A DNA stretch of 64,000 bases, taken from positions 40,763,943 to 40,827,942 of the forward strand of contig ML679966.1 of assembly GCA_007922225.1 (NCBI GenBank), written 5' to 3'. Positions 10,208 through 20,755 of this stretch are shown here, one piece after another; position 1 is the first letter of the stretch; the number at the start of each line of letters is the position of its first letter. This DNA comes from Emydura subglobosa (taxonomy: Eukaryota; Chordata; Testudines; Chelidae). The position numbers were made by a program, and so were the translations under genes. The notes below the pieces were generated by a model. The model saw only the letters and a list, made by a program, of their open reading frames with translations. It was not told the DNA's origin and did no database searches.

Positions 10208-12490
10208 ACAATGTTTGCTACAAAGCCACTCCCTGCATCCGCTGGCTGCCCTGCTAGCTGCTCCCTGCTTCGCTGGCCATCCTGCCAGCCGTCACCGATG
10301 CATACCAGCACCTTCTGCTGCCACCTGCTTCTCTACTGTGACCTCTGCTGGTTGGTCCCTTGAGGTTCCACCCAGCTCATAGTGACTGTCAGCTCTTAGT
10401 GGGGAGCTTCGTTGCTGAAGCAGGCTGGGCAGAAAACACTTTCCTAGAACAAGTGATTTCAGCTCTAGTGATCACTTAATAAAACAAAAGACTTCTAATG
10501 GAGCCTTAATTAGTAATATATTTGAACAGTGGGGAGGGACCAGTTAAACTAGAACACTTAGGCAGAGCCACATCCCAGGGAGGAACACCTGTCCCCACCC
10601 CCTTTACTTTTCACAGGTGTCTGCATCCAAGCCCCCTGTTTACCAAGTTCAGTTCAGATGAGGGTGACCCCTCAATCAGGACAGGCTAAGCATAGTTCTG
10701 CTGCTCTTTACTCATACAATAAGGGGAACAACATTTCATTACCACTGCACTGAACACTTAAGTGATTTGTAACCCAACAACAGCCAAAGTGATCATTTGG
10801 GCAAAGCAGTCCCATCATGCTGAGCACCTAGGTAGGGTGGGTGTGCTTATGCAAATACAGTCTGGTCCTGAAGCTTTTTGCCCTCTCCAGCTAGCTCAGC
10901 AGGGGAGAGCTCATTCAGAGCTTGCTTACATCAGTAGAGTCAGTATTAGGTATTAGTATCCCTTGCAGGTGATTGTAATACCCGGTAAGCTTAGTAAGTG
11001 TGTAGACTGTTTATTGCTTTCTTGTAACACTTTTATCCTAAATAAATGTACTGTGCTTTGTGAAAGCTGGCTGGTCAGTTATTAACTCTGTCATTGTTCC
11101 AGACAGAAAGCAGAACTGCAGGTGCTGAACCAAAGTTAGACCTACTGGGATAAGCACAACAAAATGCAAAGGGACTAGAGCCATAAGACTCTCCTCTGGA
11201 TGGAGTGGAACATGTCTTCCCACCCCAAGAAAGGAGATGTAAGGGGGCGGGGAGATTGAGGCCACAAAGTGTGGCAGAGGTGCAGTTAATGCCAGAACAG
11301 TGACAACCCACACCTCTCTGAATTTGACTCTCAAAACTTAACTCATCCTCTTGTGCAAAATATACTTAGAACTTTCCAAAGAGTGGCTGATTTTATAGTA
11401 TGTAATATAGGGATTGCAATTTGTAGGCACAACAGGGGGCTATACAGATGGATTGTCAGGTCAGACTTTCAGAATAAATTTTGATTTTTTTCTTTGCTTT
11501 CAGGGATTAATGTCAGACAACAATATTTTAACATAGTTTTTGTGGTTTTAATAAATCACTATATTTGACATATAGACTTGTGCTATCCATCATGTTTACA
11601 AGGTCTTGTCTTAATTTCCCCATAGATGGTAGATAATTGACATGTAACATGTAGCTGCTGATTGTTCACTCTTTAACTAAAGACATAATGTCATTTCCAT
11701 ATTCAAGTAGATGGAATGTAGGTACATGTGGATATTTACTGAACCTACCTGCAATCCAATTGAAAATGAAAACTGTCAACATAGTGAGGTAAAGACAAAG
11801 CTCTGCTCCAGATTATTATGCTGAACATCTAAATTCTAAAACATATATTTTTGTCCCTGGAAATTATATGGTGATGATGCTTGCTACATTACAACAAAAG
11901 TGGACTAACTGAACCGATTCTGAACTTATTTTACAGGGATGAAAATTCAATTACTTGTCAGAAATCCTTGATTTTCTATTTTCTCAACCTTTAGGTGCTG
12001 TTAGTCTGAAGAGAAATTAGCAAGACAATTTAATGTCGTCAGATTCAGTGAATGCATAAAACACAACAAAACATCTGTGCTAACCAAAAAGTGAATTTCA
12101 GTCAGTGCCTTTAGGGCTCAATTTAATACTCTTTTTTTTATTTTTTAAATTTTTTTTACATTAAATACTGGATATACTTGGTGAGCTGCATAACTGGAAT
12201 AATATTCACTTTAGTTTAACCTTTCCTCACTTGGGATATGTGAGTAGGAATCTTTGAGGATAGCCTGGTGAGTAATTATCATCTCATTATATGTTACTAT
12301 TGTAGTAGGAATAATAGTATTACCAAATCCTTCATCAGTCTCTGCTGTGATGCCTTGAAAATAGGTTTGGTATTGCTGAGAACATAGTTAACTGATTCCA
12401 GACAGACCTGACAGAAGGATCCCTCTCAATTATCGGAATTCCAGCAATTTTGGGGCATTTTACCTGTCTCAGGAAAGCATGAATGGCTGC
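10208..12490. other. Unassigned DNA, possible old LTR end near 10.9-11.1 kb
   Basis: No gene seen. Around 10950-11090, TTTTATCCTAAATAAATGTA then CTGTGCTTTGTGAAAGCTGG resembles an LTR R/U5 with a polyadenylation signal, but I found no paired end. Bases 10225-10370 are a GC-richer CTGC/GCTG-rich patch. Confidence 0.35.
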
Positions 12491-12828
12491 TGTTGATTCT
12501 GGACACTTTGTGATCAGTGTGGATACCAGTGAGATGTGGCACGCCCGATTTGCAGATCAATAAGGTTTATTGTGCAAGGTTTTCTATAAATATACTAGTT
12601 AGATACAAAGCCTAAAATTAACTACGATATATCATACTCACTAAGCCTAGAGAGCTAAGCACTTACTCAGAAGGCTGTATACAAGAACAGCTTTCTTTAG
12701 GGGCCCTGCCAGGGAGTCACTGGATCTCTGGTCCAACCGGCAGCACCTCCTGCGGAGTCAGATGTTGATGGAGTGCCCCCCTTTGTCTAAATGGTGACGT
12801 CTTATACTTTTCCATAAACGACCTCACT
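12491..12828 (-). repeat. 3' LTR, truncated (R-U5 and promoter edge only)
   Basis: Matches the first ~330 bases of 19100-19849 at about 92% by eye, from TGTTGATTCTGGACAC to TCCATAAAC, then similarity ends abruptly. On the minus strand it keeps a TATA-like GTATAAG (12801-12807) and AATAAA (12566-12571). The U3 part is missing. Confidence 0.85.
12566..12571 (-). promoter_or_regulatory. LTR polyadenylation signal
   Basis: AATAAA on the minus strand within the 3' LTR. The equivalent site in the right LTR reads ATTAAA. Confidence 0.5.
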
Positions 12829-13490
12829 GGTCCAATTCACTTTGTGTAAATAAACCAAATCATTTGGGCCATCTTCTTCTCGGGGGGTACTCATTTTGGT
12901 GACATTAATTGTGAGTTGCCCCCTAAAATTACAAAAAGTCATTATCTTAAGCTCCAAAACATCTTTCCCCAGCCACACAGTAGTGAGCAGGGGTACCATC
13001 TCACAACATCTGTCTGAAATTACATCATATTTCCTGTTCATACCAACATAGCACAGCAAACACACAGTAAAACAATAGCAAGAACACCATACAACTTTTC
13101 TTCATATTGCATATCTTGATCTTGTGCTTCTGTGTGCTGTCGTGGATCTGTTAGATATTTCTTTACAAACAAAACAAAACAAAAGCAGGATCTATAGCCC
13201 CCAATTAGTATAAATTATTTACAACATATATTTAATTTCCATATTTGCTGTTATTCAGCAGCCTACCAAATCATATGGCATAATAGAGGAATTGTACTGT
13301 CGTATTCTATAATTCCCCTCGACTATAAACTCTATTGGTCCTGATGAGTTGGCCGTCATCGCACTCAATTTGCCATTTGGATATGCACTGGTCACTTTGC
13401 AAGTAAATAAATCGAAATGGGCTGCAGCAAAAGGCTTGGTATATTATAACAACGGATTCTCCGAATTCAGGGTGATTATCTATGGCATAA
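12829..13490 (-). pseudogene. Env-region remnant of the retrovirus, unrecognised
   Basis: Only about 660 bases separate the end of integrase from the truncated LTR, where a full env would need roughly 1.5-2 kb. An open frame at 12802-13065 has two N-glycosylation-like sites (NVT, NWT) but no recognised Env motif. A hydrophobic stretch (GVLAIVLLCVCCAMLV) is readable near 13045-13095, in a different frame, and could be a membrane anchor. Another frame (13307-13543) starts with a hydrophobic segment overlapping the 3' end of integrase, as an Env signal peptide might. A deletion removing most of env together with U3 is the simplest reading. These could also be chance frames. Confidence 0.4.
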
Positions 13491-14787
13491 TCAACAATGT
13501 GATTCAAAAATATCAGTAACAGGCACTTTAAGGGATGCATCATGGGCCACAGGCTTTGTCATCTTCACCCATAATTTAGGTATTGCCTTTCCATGCCCTG
13601 AGCTATGAAGAATGAAACAAATATGTTTTCTTTTTTTTATTTTTACCTGATATACAGTGCGGCTGGCTTTATCCACTATAAACACAGGTTCCATCCATTG
13701 TGGGCTCAAAGCATGTGCAAACTTCTTTGTAACTCTGTACAGCACTCGATCTCCAATTTGCCATTTTTGGGGTTTTAATATGGGACCAAATTGCTGATTT
13801 GTTTTCCTAATGTTTGTACCAAGTGCATTTGCCACTTGCTGATGTATGTGTGTAATATTTTGTAGCAACTGCGACACATACTGCTCAGCTAACAATTTTG
13901 GTTGGAGCTCATCTGGCGGACTATTTGTCCACCAGTGCTCCAAGGATCTGATCTTACGTCCTGCCATAACTTTAAAGGGGGGAATACCCACGGGCTGCTT
14001 CTGTTACTTTTAGAGCCATGAGTATCAAGGGCAATTTGGCATTCCAATCTCTGCCTTGAGCATTGATTATTTTTTTCAAAGCCAATTTCAAAGTTTGATT
14101 AGTGCGTTCTACTGCTCCTGAACTTTGAGGATGATATGGTATATGCCATCTTTATTGGTGAGATTTTGAAATACACCTGTGAAGCCTTAGGCATAAAACA
14201 AAGTGAGGACCATTATTGCTATCAGTCTCCTTTGGGACCCCCCATCTGGAGAAGACGTGATCTACCAGTATCTTAGCTGTGGTACGAGCAGTGTTGTTTC
14301 GAGTGGGAAAGGCCTCGATCCATTTGGTAAACGGATCAATAATCACTAAACAGTAATGATGGCCTGTTTTACTGGTGGGTAACTCCAGGGTCCTTTAAGC
14401 TTTTGGTGGCCTAGTGGGCCTTTCTTTTTAGAAACATCTGGGTTGTTTACTGCAGAGGCTAGGCAATTGTTTACCCAGTGTTCCACATCTCGTTTCATCT
14501 TGGGCCACCATCCTACTGTTTTTAAGCAGCTCAGTTTTTTTTTATACCAAAATGGTCATTTTCATGCACTGCTTGTATTAAATCATCTCGTTGTCGTGTT
14601 GGAACAATCCATACTGGTACTCCTTGATCTCCCTGTTTGGCCATAAGCAAACCACTTGAATGCTGTTCAGTTTTCCACCCCTTCACCTCCCCTTGTTGCA
14701 GCAACTGTTGTATGCTAGCATCACTTTTCTGCAAAACTGCTAAATCTATAATGGGTACAGATTTCTTTTGAATTCCCCTAGCAACAG
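13491..14787 (-). pseudogene. Retroviral integrase, broken
   Basis: Order along the minus strand: an HX3H half of the zinc-binding domain (VHENDHFG, near 14550), a frameshift, then NCLAS, where the CX2C partner has lost one Cys. The catalytic core follows with IDPFTKWIEAFP (first Asp) near 14330 and DSNNGPHF near 14215, where the second catalytic Asp position reads Asn. A GAVERTN segment near 14105-14125 keeps the catalytic Glu. A C-terminal domain with GDRVLYRV and SPQWMEPVFIVD sits at 13650-13780 and corresponds to the GPY/F-type region of gamma-like integrases. At least two frame breaks interrupt it. Integrase would insert viral DNA into the host genome; this copy cannot. Confidence 0.85.
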
Positions 14788-15419
14788 CTATAGGAGTGAT
14801 TGGCGTCTGCCATTCTGCACCTGTTTATGCCCCTCATTGGCTGTTTTGTCTGCCTTATTGTTCCATTCTGCTATTACTCCCAATTTCTTATGGACAGGTA
14901 CTTTTAGTAGCCAGATTGGAGCTTGGTGTTGCAGTCTGGCTTCCCATAATATCTCAATTTTTCCAGCATGACAGATGGGTTTACCATCTAAGTTATGCAT
15001 GTTTCTTTCCTTCCATATGGGCATCCAATCTAAGCATGCTCATATAGCCCAGAGTCTGAGACTATAACTACAGGGGTATTAGTCCCAGCACCCATTAATG
15101 CAGCATGCACAGCAACAAGTTCAGCTGCTTGTGCAGAGTGTGACGTGCCGCTTCCTGCCATAAGGATTCCATCTGGGTAGCGAATTGCTGCATACCCTGT
15201 TTTGGGAGATTGTTGTATCATGTGAGAAGATCCATCCACAAAGCAAACCTCTGGCTTTCCAGGTAGAATTTCTATGGCTTCCCAGCCACTTACAGGCTGA
15301 AAAGGATTGGGAAGGGCTGGTTCCATTGGAGGAAGAAGGTAATTATGCTCAGCACCTTCAATAATCAGGGCATATGGGGCTTGGTTGGAAGCTGTAGGTG
15401 ATTGATTGGACTTCCACAT
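14788..15419 (-). pseudogene. Retroviral RNase H domain, broken
   Basis: The segment shows CFVDGSS (first Asp), SAQAAELVAV (Glu) and VIVSDSGLY (Asp), the three acidic positions of RNase H, at 15070-15240. A stop follows YEHA at about 15030. The next frame continues with EWNNKADKTAN near 14830-14860, the expected C-terminal acidic motif. RNase H degrades the RNA strand of the RNA-DNA hybrid in reverse transcription. It lies directly between the reverse transcriptase connection region and integrase, as in orthodox pol. Confidence 0.85.
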
Positions 15420-16852
15420 TTTTATTTATTAAAGCTATGGTCCATTTAGCCAATCTAGGGCTGGATACATGCCCTTCTTTAATTTTCCCGGACACTATGT
15501 ACTTAAGAGGGGTGTGGGCCATCAGCAAAATAATTGGGGCAGAACCAGTAAGGTATTGCCAGTGCCCCAAGGGCCATACCAATGCCAACATTTCTTTTTC
15601 ACAAGGGGTAAAGGTGATCTCTGGCCCTTCCAGTACTCGAGGGGCAAATGCCACTGGCTTTTGACCAGAATTCCCCTCCTGGCTTAAAATAGCTCCTATT
15701 CCCTTTGGGGAATGAGCAAACTGGAACACAAATGGTTTAGTGTTATCCAGATATGCTAGTTCAGGGGCGGAGATTACTGCTTGCTTCAGTTCTAATAGGG
15801 CCTGATCCTGTTCTGGGCCCCACTTCCAGGGTATTCCCTTCCTCAGTAGTTGATACAGTGGCTGTGCATTTAAGGCAAAATTCTCCACATGGTTGCGGAG
15901 ACATCCTGTAAGACCTAAGAAGGAATGCAATGCAGAGACATCAGTGGGTGCTGGCAGTCTACAAATTAATTCCACTCTTTGCTGATCAGGAGTAATTCCT
16001 TCTTGTCCCAACACTGAACGCCAGGTATCGGACATCTTGCTGGCACAATCAGGCTTTTTCCAAACTAATTCAGAAGCCTGCTTGCTCAATCAGGAAGATT
16101 ACTTCATCGAGCAAAAGCAGCTGAGCTTCTCGGGTTACAGTCCAAATGAGAACGTTATCCACATAAGAGAGTTATCCACATTCATTCATCGGTGCTGTGC
16201 ACCTATCCCATAATTTAATAACATGGACATGGCAAATCATGGGGGAGCAGTGTAGCCCTTGTGGAACATGCGTGAAACTGAGTTGATGATCCTTGTAGGT
16301 AAAAACAAATTTATACCAGCAGTCAGGATGCAGAGAAATAGCAAAGAATGCATTTGATAAATTCAATATTGAAAACCATTTTGCTGCCATACCTATTGCA
16401 GCCATCATTTCTGGTAACTTGCCCATCACACGGGCTTTATTGGGTGAACATGTATTCAAAACCCTGTAATCTACAGTAAATTGCCAGGTTTTCCCATCCG
16501 CTTTACGGACTGACCATATGGGGGAGTTGTTTATGCTATTAGTTTCCACTAACTCTCCTTGCTGCAAGAAAGCAGTAATCATGGGTAACAATCCTTCCTC
16601 CGCCTCCTTTGGGTATTTGTACTGCTTCTGGGGTGGTGGATCTGGTCCTACAATAAGAACACTTGCATCCACCTGGCCACAATCCAATTTATTCTTGGCC
16701 CATGCTCGTGGATGTGCTTGTACTATGTTAGCAACATCCAGGGAATACTGCTCTGCTGTACCTGAGAGTGGCTCTGGTGCTTTAAGAGCTGCCACCCTCT
16801 GTGCAGCTGTAACAACTCTAGGAATTTCCAATCCACAACACCCAATTAGCTA
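15420..16852 (-). pseudogene. Retroviral reverse transcriptase, broken
   Basis: The first frame (16172-16831) carries the fingers/palm: LLPMITAFLQQGELVE, then SPIWSVRKADGKTWQF, VDYRVLN, FSILNLSNAFF (motif A) and THVPQGLHCSP (motif B). In motif A the catalytic Asp position reads Asn. A stop lies just before YVDN (16155-16166), the metal-binding box, whose last Asp is also Asn. After a further frameshift, 15358-16089 gives the thumb/connection (LPAPTDVSALHSFLGLTG, FTPCEKEMLALVWPLGHW, HTPLKYIVSGKIKEG). The enzyme would copy viral RNA to DNA; two altered catalytic positions plus stops make this copy dead. The gene runs without a gap between protease and RNase H. Confidence 0.9.
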
Positions 16853-17205
16853 AATCAACAACAGCCTGCATCTTAAGCATATAATTCATGCCCAAAATAG
16901 CTGCTTCTCCAGCATGTGCCAAACCAAAAATCCCTGTCCATGTTTTCCTTACAAAGGTGTAAGAAAGGGGATGAGAGGGGCATATCTATGCTGGAACCTT
17001 CAAAACCCTCTAATCTCTGCTGGTGATTTTTCTTTAAATTGACCATTGCAGGAACTAAGCGGTCATCAATCAATGAAATAGTGGCACTAGTATCTACAAA
17101 CATATGCTGTCCGAATGCCTCCTGTTCAAAATCCACCCAAATAGTGGGTTGTCCCCATTTATCAGATGTTAAAGATGTTGCATATATCAGAGGATTCAGG
17201 TACAT
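16853..17205 (-). pseudogene. Retroviral aspartic protease remnant
   Basis: An open frame of about 110 residues between gag and reverse transcriptase contains FVDTSATISLIDD near residues 36-48. This matches the active-site loop of a retroviral aspartic protease, with Ser where Gly is usual. The frame also holds FGTCWRSSYFGHELYA near its end. The protease would cut the Gag and Gag-Pol polyproteins. The frame then breaks before the reverse transcriptase start. The call rests on position and the active-site motif. Confidence 0.7.
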
Positions 17206-17214
17206 CCGGCCCCA

Positions 17215-18945
17215 CTATGCCTCCGAGGGCTTCCCCTCAGGAGGTGGGGTCAGCCATTGACCCTTATCAACACATTTCTTTGGAGTGTGAGACTCCATTT
17301 CCTTCTGACAAATCAGGTCAGCCAGCTGATTATTTGATTTGCCATCAATTAGAGCTTTAGGGGCATATTGGAGAGCTCGATTCCACAATACCCAACACAG
17401 GAGATCGATCCTCCCACGGACTCGCCCTAGGCTGCATCCTCTGTTGACTGCCTCAGGGACTAAATCACCTTCCTTGCTCCTTTGATTTTGAAAAGTGATC
17501 TGAGCAGCCACTTTTTCTCTCATCTGTGCAGTAATTTTTAATCTGTGCTTATCAGGGAAGGCTTGGCTCACTAGTAAATGAGCTTGCTGAACTCTCTGAA
17601 GAGTGCCTCCCACGTCATAGCTATTAAATTCAGAGTACCCAAAGCAACTTTTACTTGCAGACGTAGCCCTTCTATGAAACAAGTTGGAAAGTTTGTGTGC
17701 CCTTCCTCCTCATGTCCCACAGCTTACCATAGGATTTTTTTTACATTGTAAGTAAGCATCAGGGCATTCCCCTAGGGCTTGCCACTCCAAATGAAAATGT
17801 ACCTCAATGTGCTTGCCAGGATCTACTACCTCAAAAACATCCCTCATAAGGGTACCACTCTGTGCTCTTTTTCCTTTCTGTGTATCCACAGGAAGTCCCA
17901 AGAAGGTGTCTAATGGAAGACATTCCCTTAAGAGCAAAGCATAATCACTATAATTTAGCTGAGGCGCTGTGGTAAGCTGTGCAAACCAGGCAACTACATT
18001 CTCAGGGGTGACGTTTCCTAAAGTTTTTTTCAGTGCCTGTGCTTGCTCAGGTCTTAGTATCTTATTCACTTGGATGGTAGTGTGAGTGGTGGTTTCCTCC
18101 TCCCCCTCTCCAATAGTCTCTTCCTTGGTCTCTACAATCACAGGAGCCATGGGTGCAGTAGCCCGCGGCATATCTCCCTTAGCCAGCTGTTTTACTATCT
18201 GCCTGAGAGGAGCATAGGAGGAAAGACATTTTATGCTCTGATCTGACTTGTTCTCATCCCACACAACCTCTGCATAACAGAGGGCTGACAGATCAAAGTC
18301 CTGCATACCATCACAGTCTGCACTGTCACAACCTCCGTCTACCTGCATGGCAGCAATAATTCCCTGAGCAGCAGCCAATCAATTTGTACACTGAGACAAC
18401 TACTGTCGACAAATTGCATGGGACTGGCCCTCAGTTTCCCTCTTTTTCTCCTCCAGGACAACACGTACCGCAGCTCGTGTGTCCTTATATTTCGCTTCCC
18501 AGATATAAGCTGTTTCCTCCCACTGTCTACTTCCTCTTTGTACCCCTCTGCATCGTGCTGAGAGTTAGAGATCAAATTAGCCTGAGAAAGGTAGTTTCAG
18601 TTTCTGTACTTGACCTTGGCATGCTATTAATTGTTCATGCAGCTCCTTGTTTTCTTTGGCTAACTTCCCTAACTCTTCAGTAAGGGTTTTAGATACTAAA
18701 ACGAGCCCATTTAAAGCAGCCAAACGTTTTTTCTTATGATTAGGCTTTGTCTCTGTGAATTATTTCCACTGGAGCATCAAGTCTGCATATGCTGTTTTAC
18801 CCTTAAATGCTCCTCCAGACCATGGGTTTTTACCCAGGTTATCCACAAAAGCTTCCATATCTGAGACTGATTCTAGCGAAAGGAGAGCGGGAGTGGCAAC
18901 CCCTCGACTGCCTGACTCGCAACACATTCCTGTAGAGGACATCAT
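17215..18945 (-). pseudogene. Retroviral gag, broken
   Basis: A likely start is the Met at 18945 (MMSSTGMCCESG), about 155 bases after the LTR. Three or more frames follow. 18760-18945 is the N-terminus. 17710-18378 reads an acidic EETIGEGEEETTTH linker, then RPEQAQALKKTLGNVTPENV and VAWFAQL, capsid-like. 17215-17682 ends in CQKEMESHTPKKC, a decayed CCHC zinc knuckle keeping the H-X4-C half, as expected of nucleocapsid. Gag would form the particle core. Frameshifts near 18.6, 18.35 and 17.7 kb break it. Homology is inferred from position and the knuckle, since gag evolves quickly. Confidence 0.75.
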
Positions 18946-19079
18946 GCCCTCCTCCTGAAGCCAAATACAAATACAGCTTCGCGGAGAACTGTGCCAGACA
19001 GGTTGCTACCCTGCTGACAAGCAGTGAGAGAAAACCTTGCACTGTATGCCTCAAAAATCATCTCACTCACAGCTGATCG

Positions 19080-19099
19080 AGTCCAGCAAGAATGCCAAT
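19080..19099 (-). promoter_or_regulatory. Probable tRNA primer-binding site
   Basis: On the minus strand the LTR ends CCAACA and is followed by ATTGGCATTCTTGCTGGAC. The TGGC start, two bases after the LTR, fits a primer site complementary to a tRNA 3' CCA end. I do not recognise which tRNA. Confidence 0.5.
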
Positions 19100-19849
19100 T
19101 GTTGGTTCTGGACACTTGTGATCAGTGTGGATACCAGTGAGACATGGTACACCCGATTTGCAGATCAATAAGGTTTAATGTGCAAGGTTTTCTATAAATA
19201 TACTAGTTAAATACAAAGCCTACAATTAACTACAATATATCATACTCACTAAGCCTGGAGAGCTAAGCAGTTACTCAGAAGGCTGTATACAGGTACGGCT
19301 TTCTTCAGGGGCTCCGCCAGGGAGTCAGTGGATCCTCTGGTCCAACCAGAAGCACCTCCTGTGGAGTCAGGTGTTGATGGAGCGCCCCCCTTTGTCTAAG
19401 TGGTGACTTCTTATACTCTTCCATAAACAACCTTCACCTAATTATCTCTCTCATTATCATATATGCTAATTACCTACATTGGGTTTCCACCCTTAACTAC
19501 ATTTCATTCTTACCATGATAATTGGGGTCATCAAAACAACATCTGGTAATATGAGGGGCGGAGTAAAAATATGCCTGTTGGCAATAAAACAGTGAACCCC
19601 TAGACATTCAAGGATAACTTGTTGTTCCCATCTCCGTTATCTATGTGCAGCTGCAAGCATACAGTATTTGTATTTTGTCTTATTATGTGCTGTGGTATGC
19701 AGAAACTGAGCCATCTATAAGGTTATTCAGTCTCTGCCAACTGGAAGATGTAATGTTACAGAGGTCAGAATAGCCAAGCAAGTAACTGAAGCTATGCTAG
19801 GCCTGTAGGACAGTGGTCAAGGAACTCAAATTGTACTAGGCCCCCAACA
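19100..19849 (-). repeat. 5' LTR, apparently full length
   Basis: About 750 bases with TGTTGG...CCAACA ends. The minus strand runs U3 (right), a TATA-like site near 19410-19420, then R-U5 (left). Its left ~330 bases match the truncated LTR at 12491-12828. Confidence 0.85.
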
Positions 19850-20635
19850 GCGGCCAACTCATAAACTTTCCTTTGTTCAAAATGGCACGATTTCCTATTA
19901 AGGTTGAGGGGGCTGAAGCCAAAAGATGGCTGCCATTTTCTTACAGTCTATCTGCATGTGGACGTGAAGCTGGTCTTAATAAAGTTGACTGCCACCTCCC
20001 ACTGTTTTCAGTGAGATTAGAACCATGTCTATAAGGAAAATGGCTGTCACTTTATTGTCTGGGGAGCTAGATCCGACGCAGACTGTAAGGGGCAGCAGAG
20101 ATACTATGAAAGGTGGATGGGGAGAGTGAGAGGGAATGGAGTGCTGGTGGGAGCAGGAGGCAGACTGAATGGTTCCAGTGGTGTGGTGTGCAAGGGATAT
20201 GGGGGCAGAAGGGAGGGTTCTGGAGCAAGGGACGGCAGGACAGGGATTGGGAGGGGAAGGTCAGAATTAGGGGAAGGCAGGGAAGGAATGTGTGTGTGTG
20301 GGTATGCTGTCCAGTCTCAGGCAGAGAAGTGTGCAGAGGGAAGAAGTAAAGAAAATGCTATATCTTGCAAAAGATTAAATCAATTCCATATTGTTTTTAC
20401 TGTGACATTATTGCTTATAGGAATGATTGATATAAGTTTAAAGTTTTTCAATATTCAATACTTAAAAAACTAAAAGTTCCATGTGTCAATGTGAATTATG
20501 GTGCATTAATTAGGTCTGTGGTTTTTCAAACTATTTACCATCCAACCCTTCTTTTGTTAAAATAAATAAACCAGGAGGGGAGAGAATCAAGACAATAACA
20601 CGTAATGCATGTAGTGGTGTTGTCACTGTGTCAGT
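19850..20635. other. Unassigned DNA with a purine-rich tract
   Basis: No gene. Bases about 20085-20345 are strongly G/A-rich on the plus strand (GGGAG, GGAAGG and similar) with a short TG run near 20290, which produces spurious open frames at 20113-20473. Confidence 0.5.
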
Positions 20636-20755
20636 TTCAGACCGGCAGATGAGCTCTGTGTAGTTTGAAAGTTTCTCTCTCTTGCCAACAGGATTAGGTC
20701 CAATAAAACATATTATCCCACCCACCTTGTCTCCCTGATAGGAAATACATGGCAG
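20636..20755 (+). mobile_element. Penelope-like 3' tail (family A)
   Basis: GATGAGCTCTGTGTAGTTTG then AAAGTTTCTCTCTC, GGTCCAATAAAACATATTAT and CCCACCCACCTTGTCTCC match the tails at 1050-1142 and 51207-51264. GAAA (20667-20670) is kept but the CTGANGA box is degraded. Confidence 0.55.

Larger units (their letters stand above)
12491..19849 (-). mobile_element. Endogenous retrovirus, defective
   Basis: A 7.36-kb provirus transcribed right to left: LTR (19100-19849), primer-binding region, gag, protease, reverse transcriptase, RNase H, integrase, a short non-pol segment and a truncated LTR (12491 to about 12828). The LTR outer ends are TGTTGG...CCAACA. Many stops and frameshifts interrupt every gene and env is nearly absent, so it cannot produce virus. 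By eye about 28 differences separate the ~330 shared LTR bases (near 8%), so the insertion is old. Flanks GCTGC (left) and GCGGC (right) may be a decayed 5-base target duplication. The pol style looks gamma/epsilon-like (class I), but the class is uncertain without a tree. Confidence 0.9.

Noticed and set aside
16518..16853. Plus-strand 111-codon frame
   Set aside because: Antisense shadow of the retroviral reverse transcriptase.
20113..20473. Frames of 78 and 118 codons
   Set aside because: Caused by a purine-rich tract that lacks stops; low-complexity translation.
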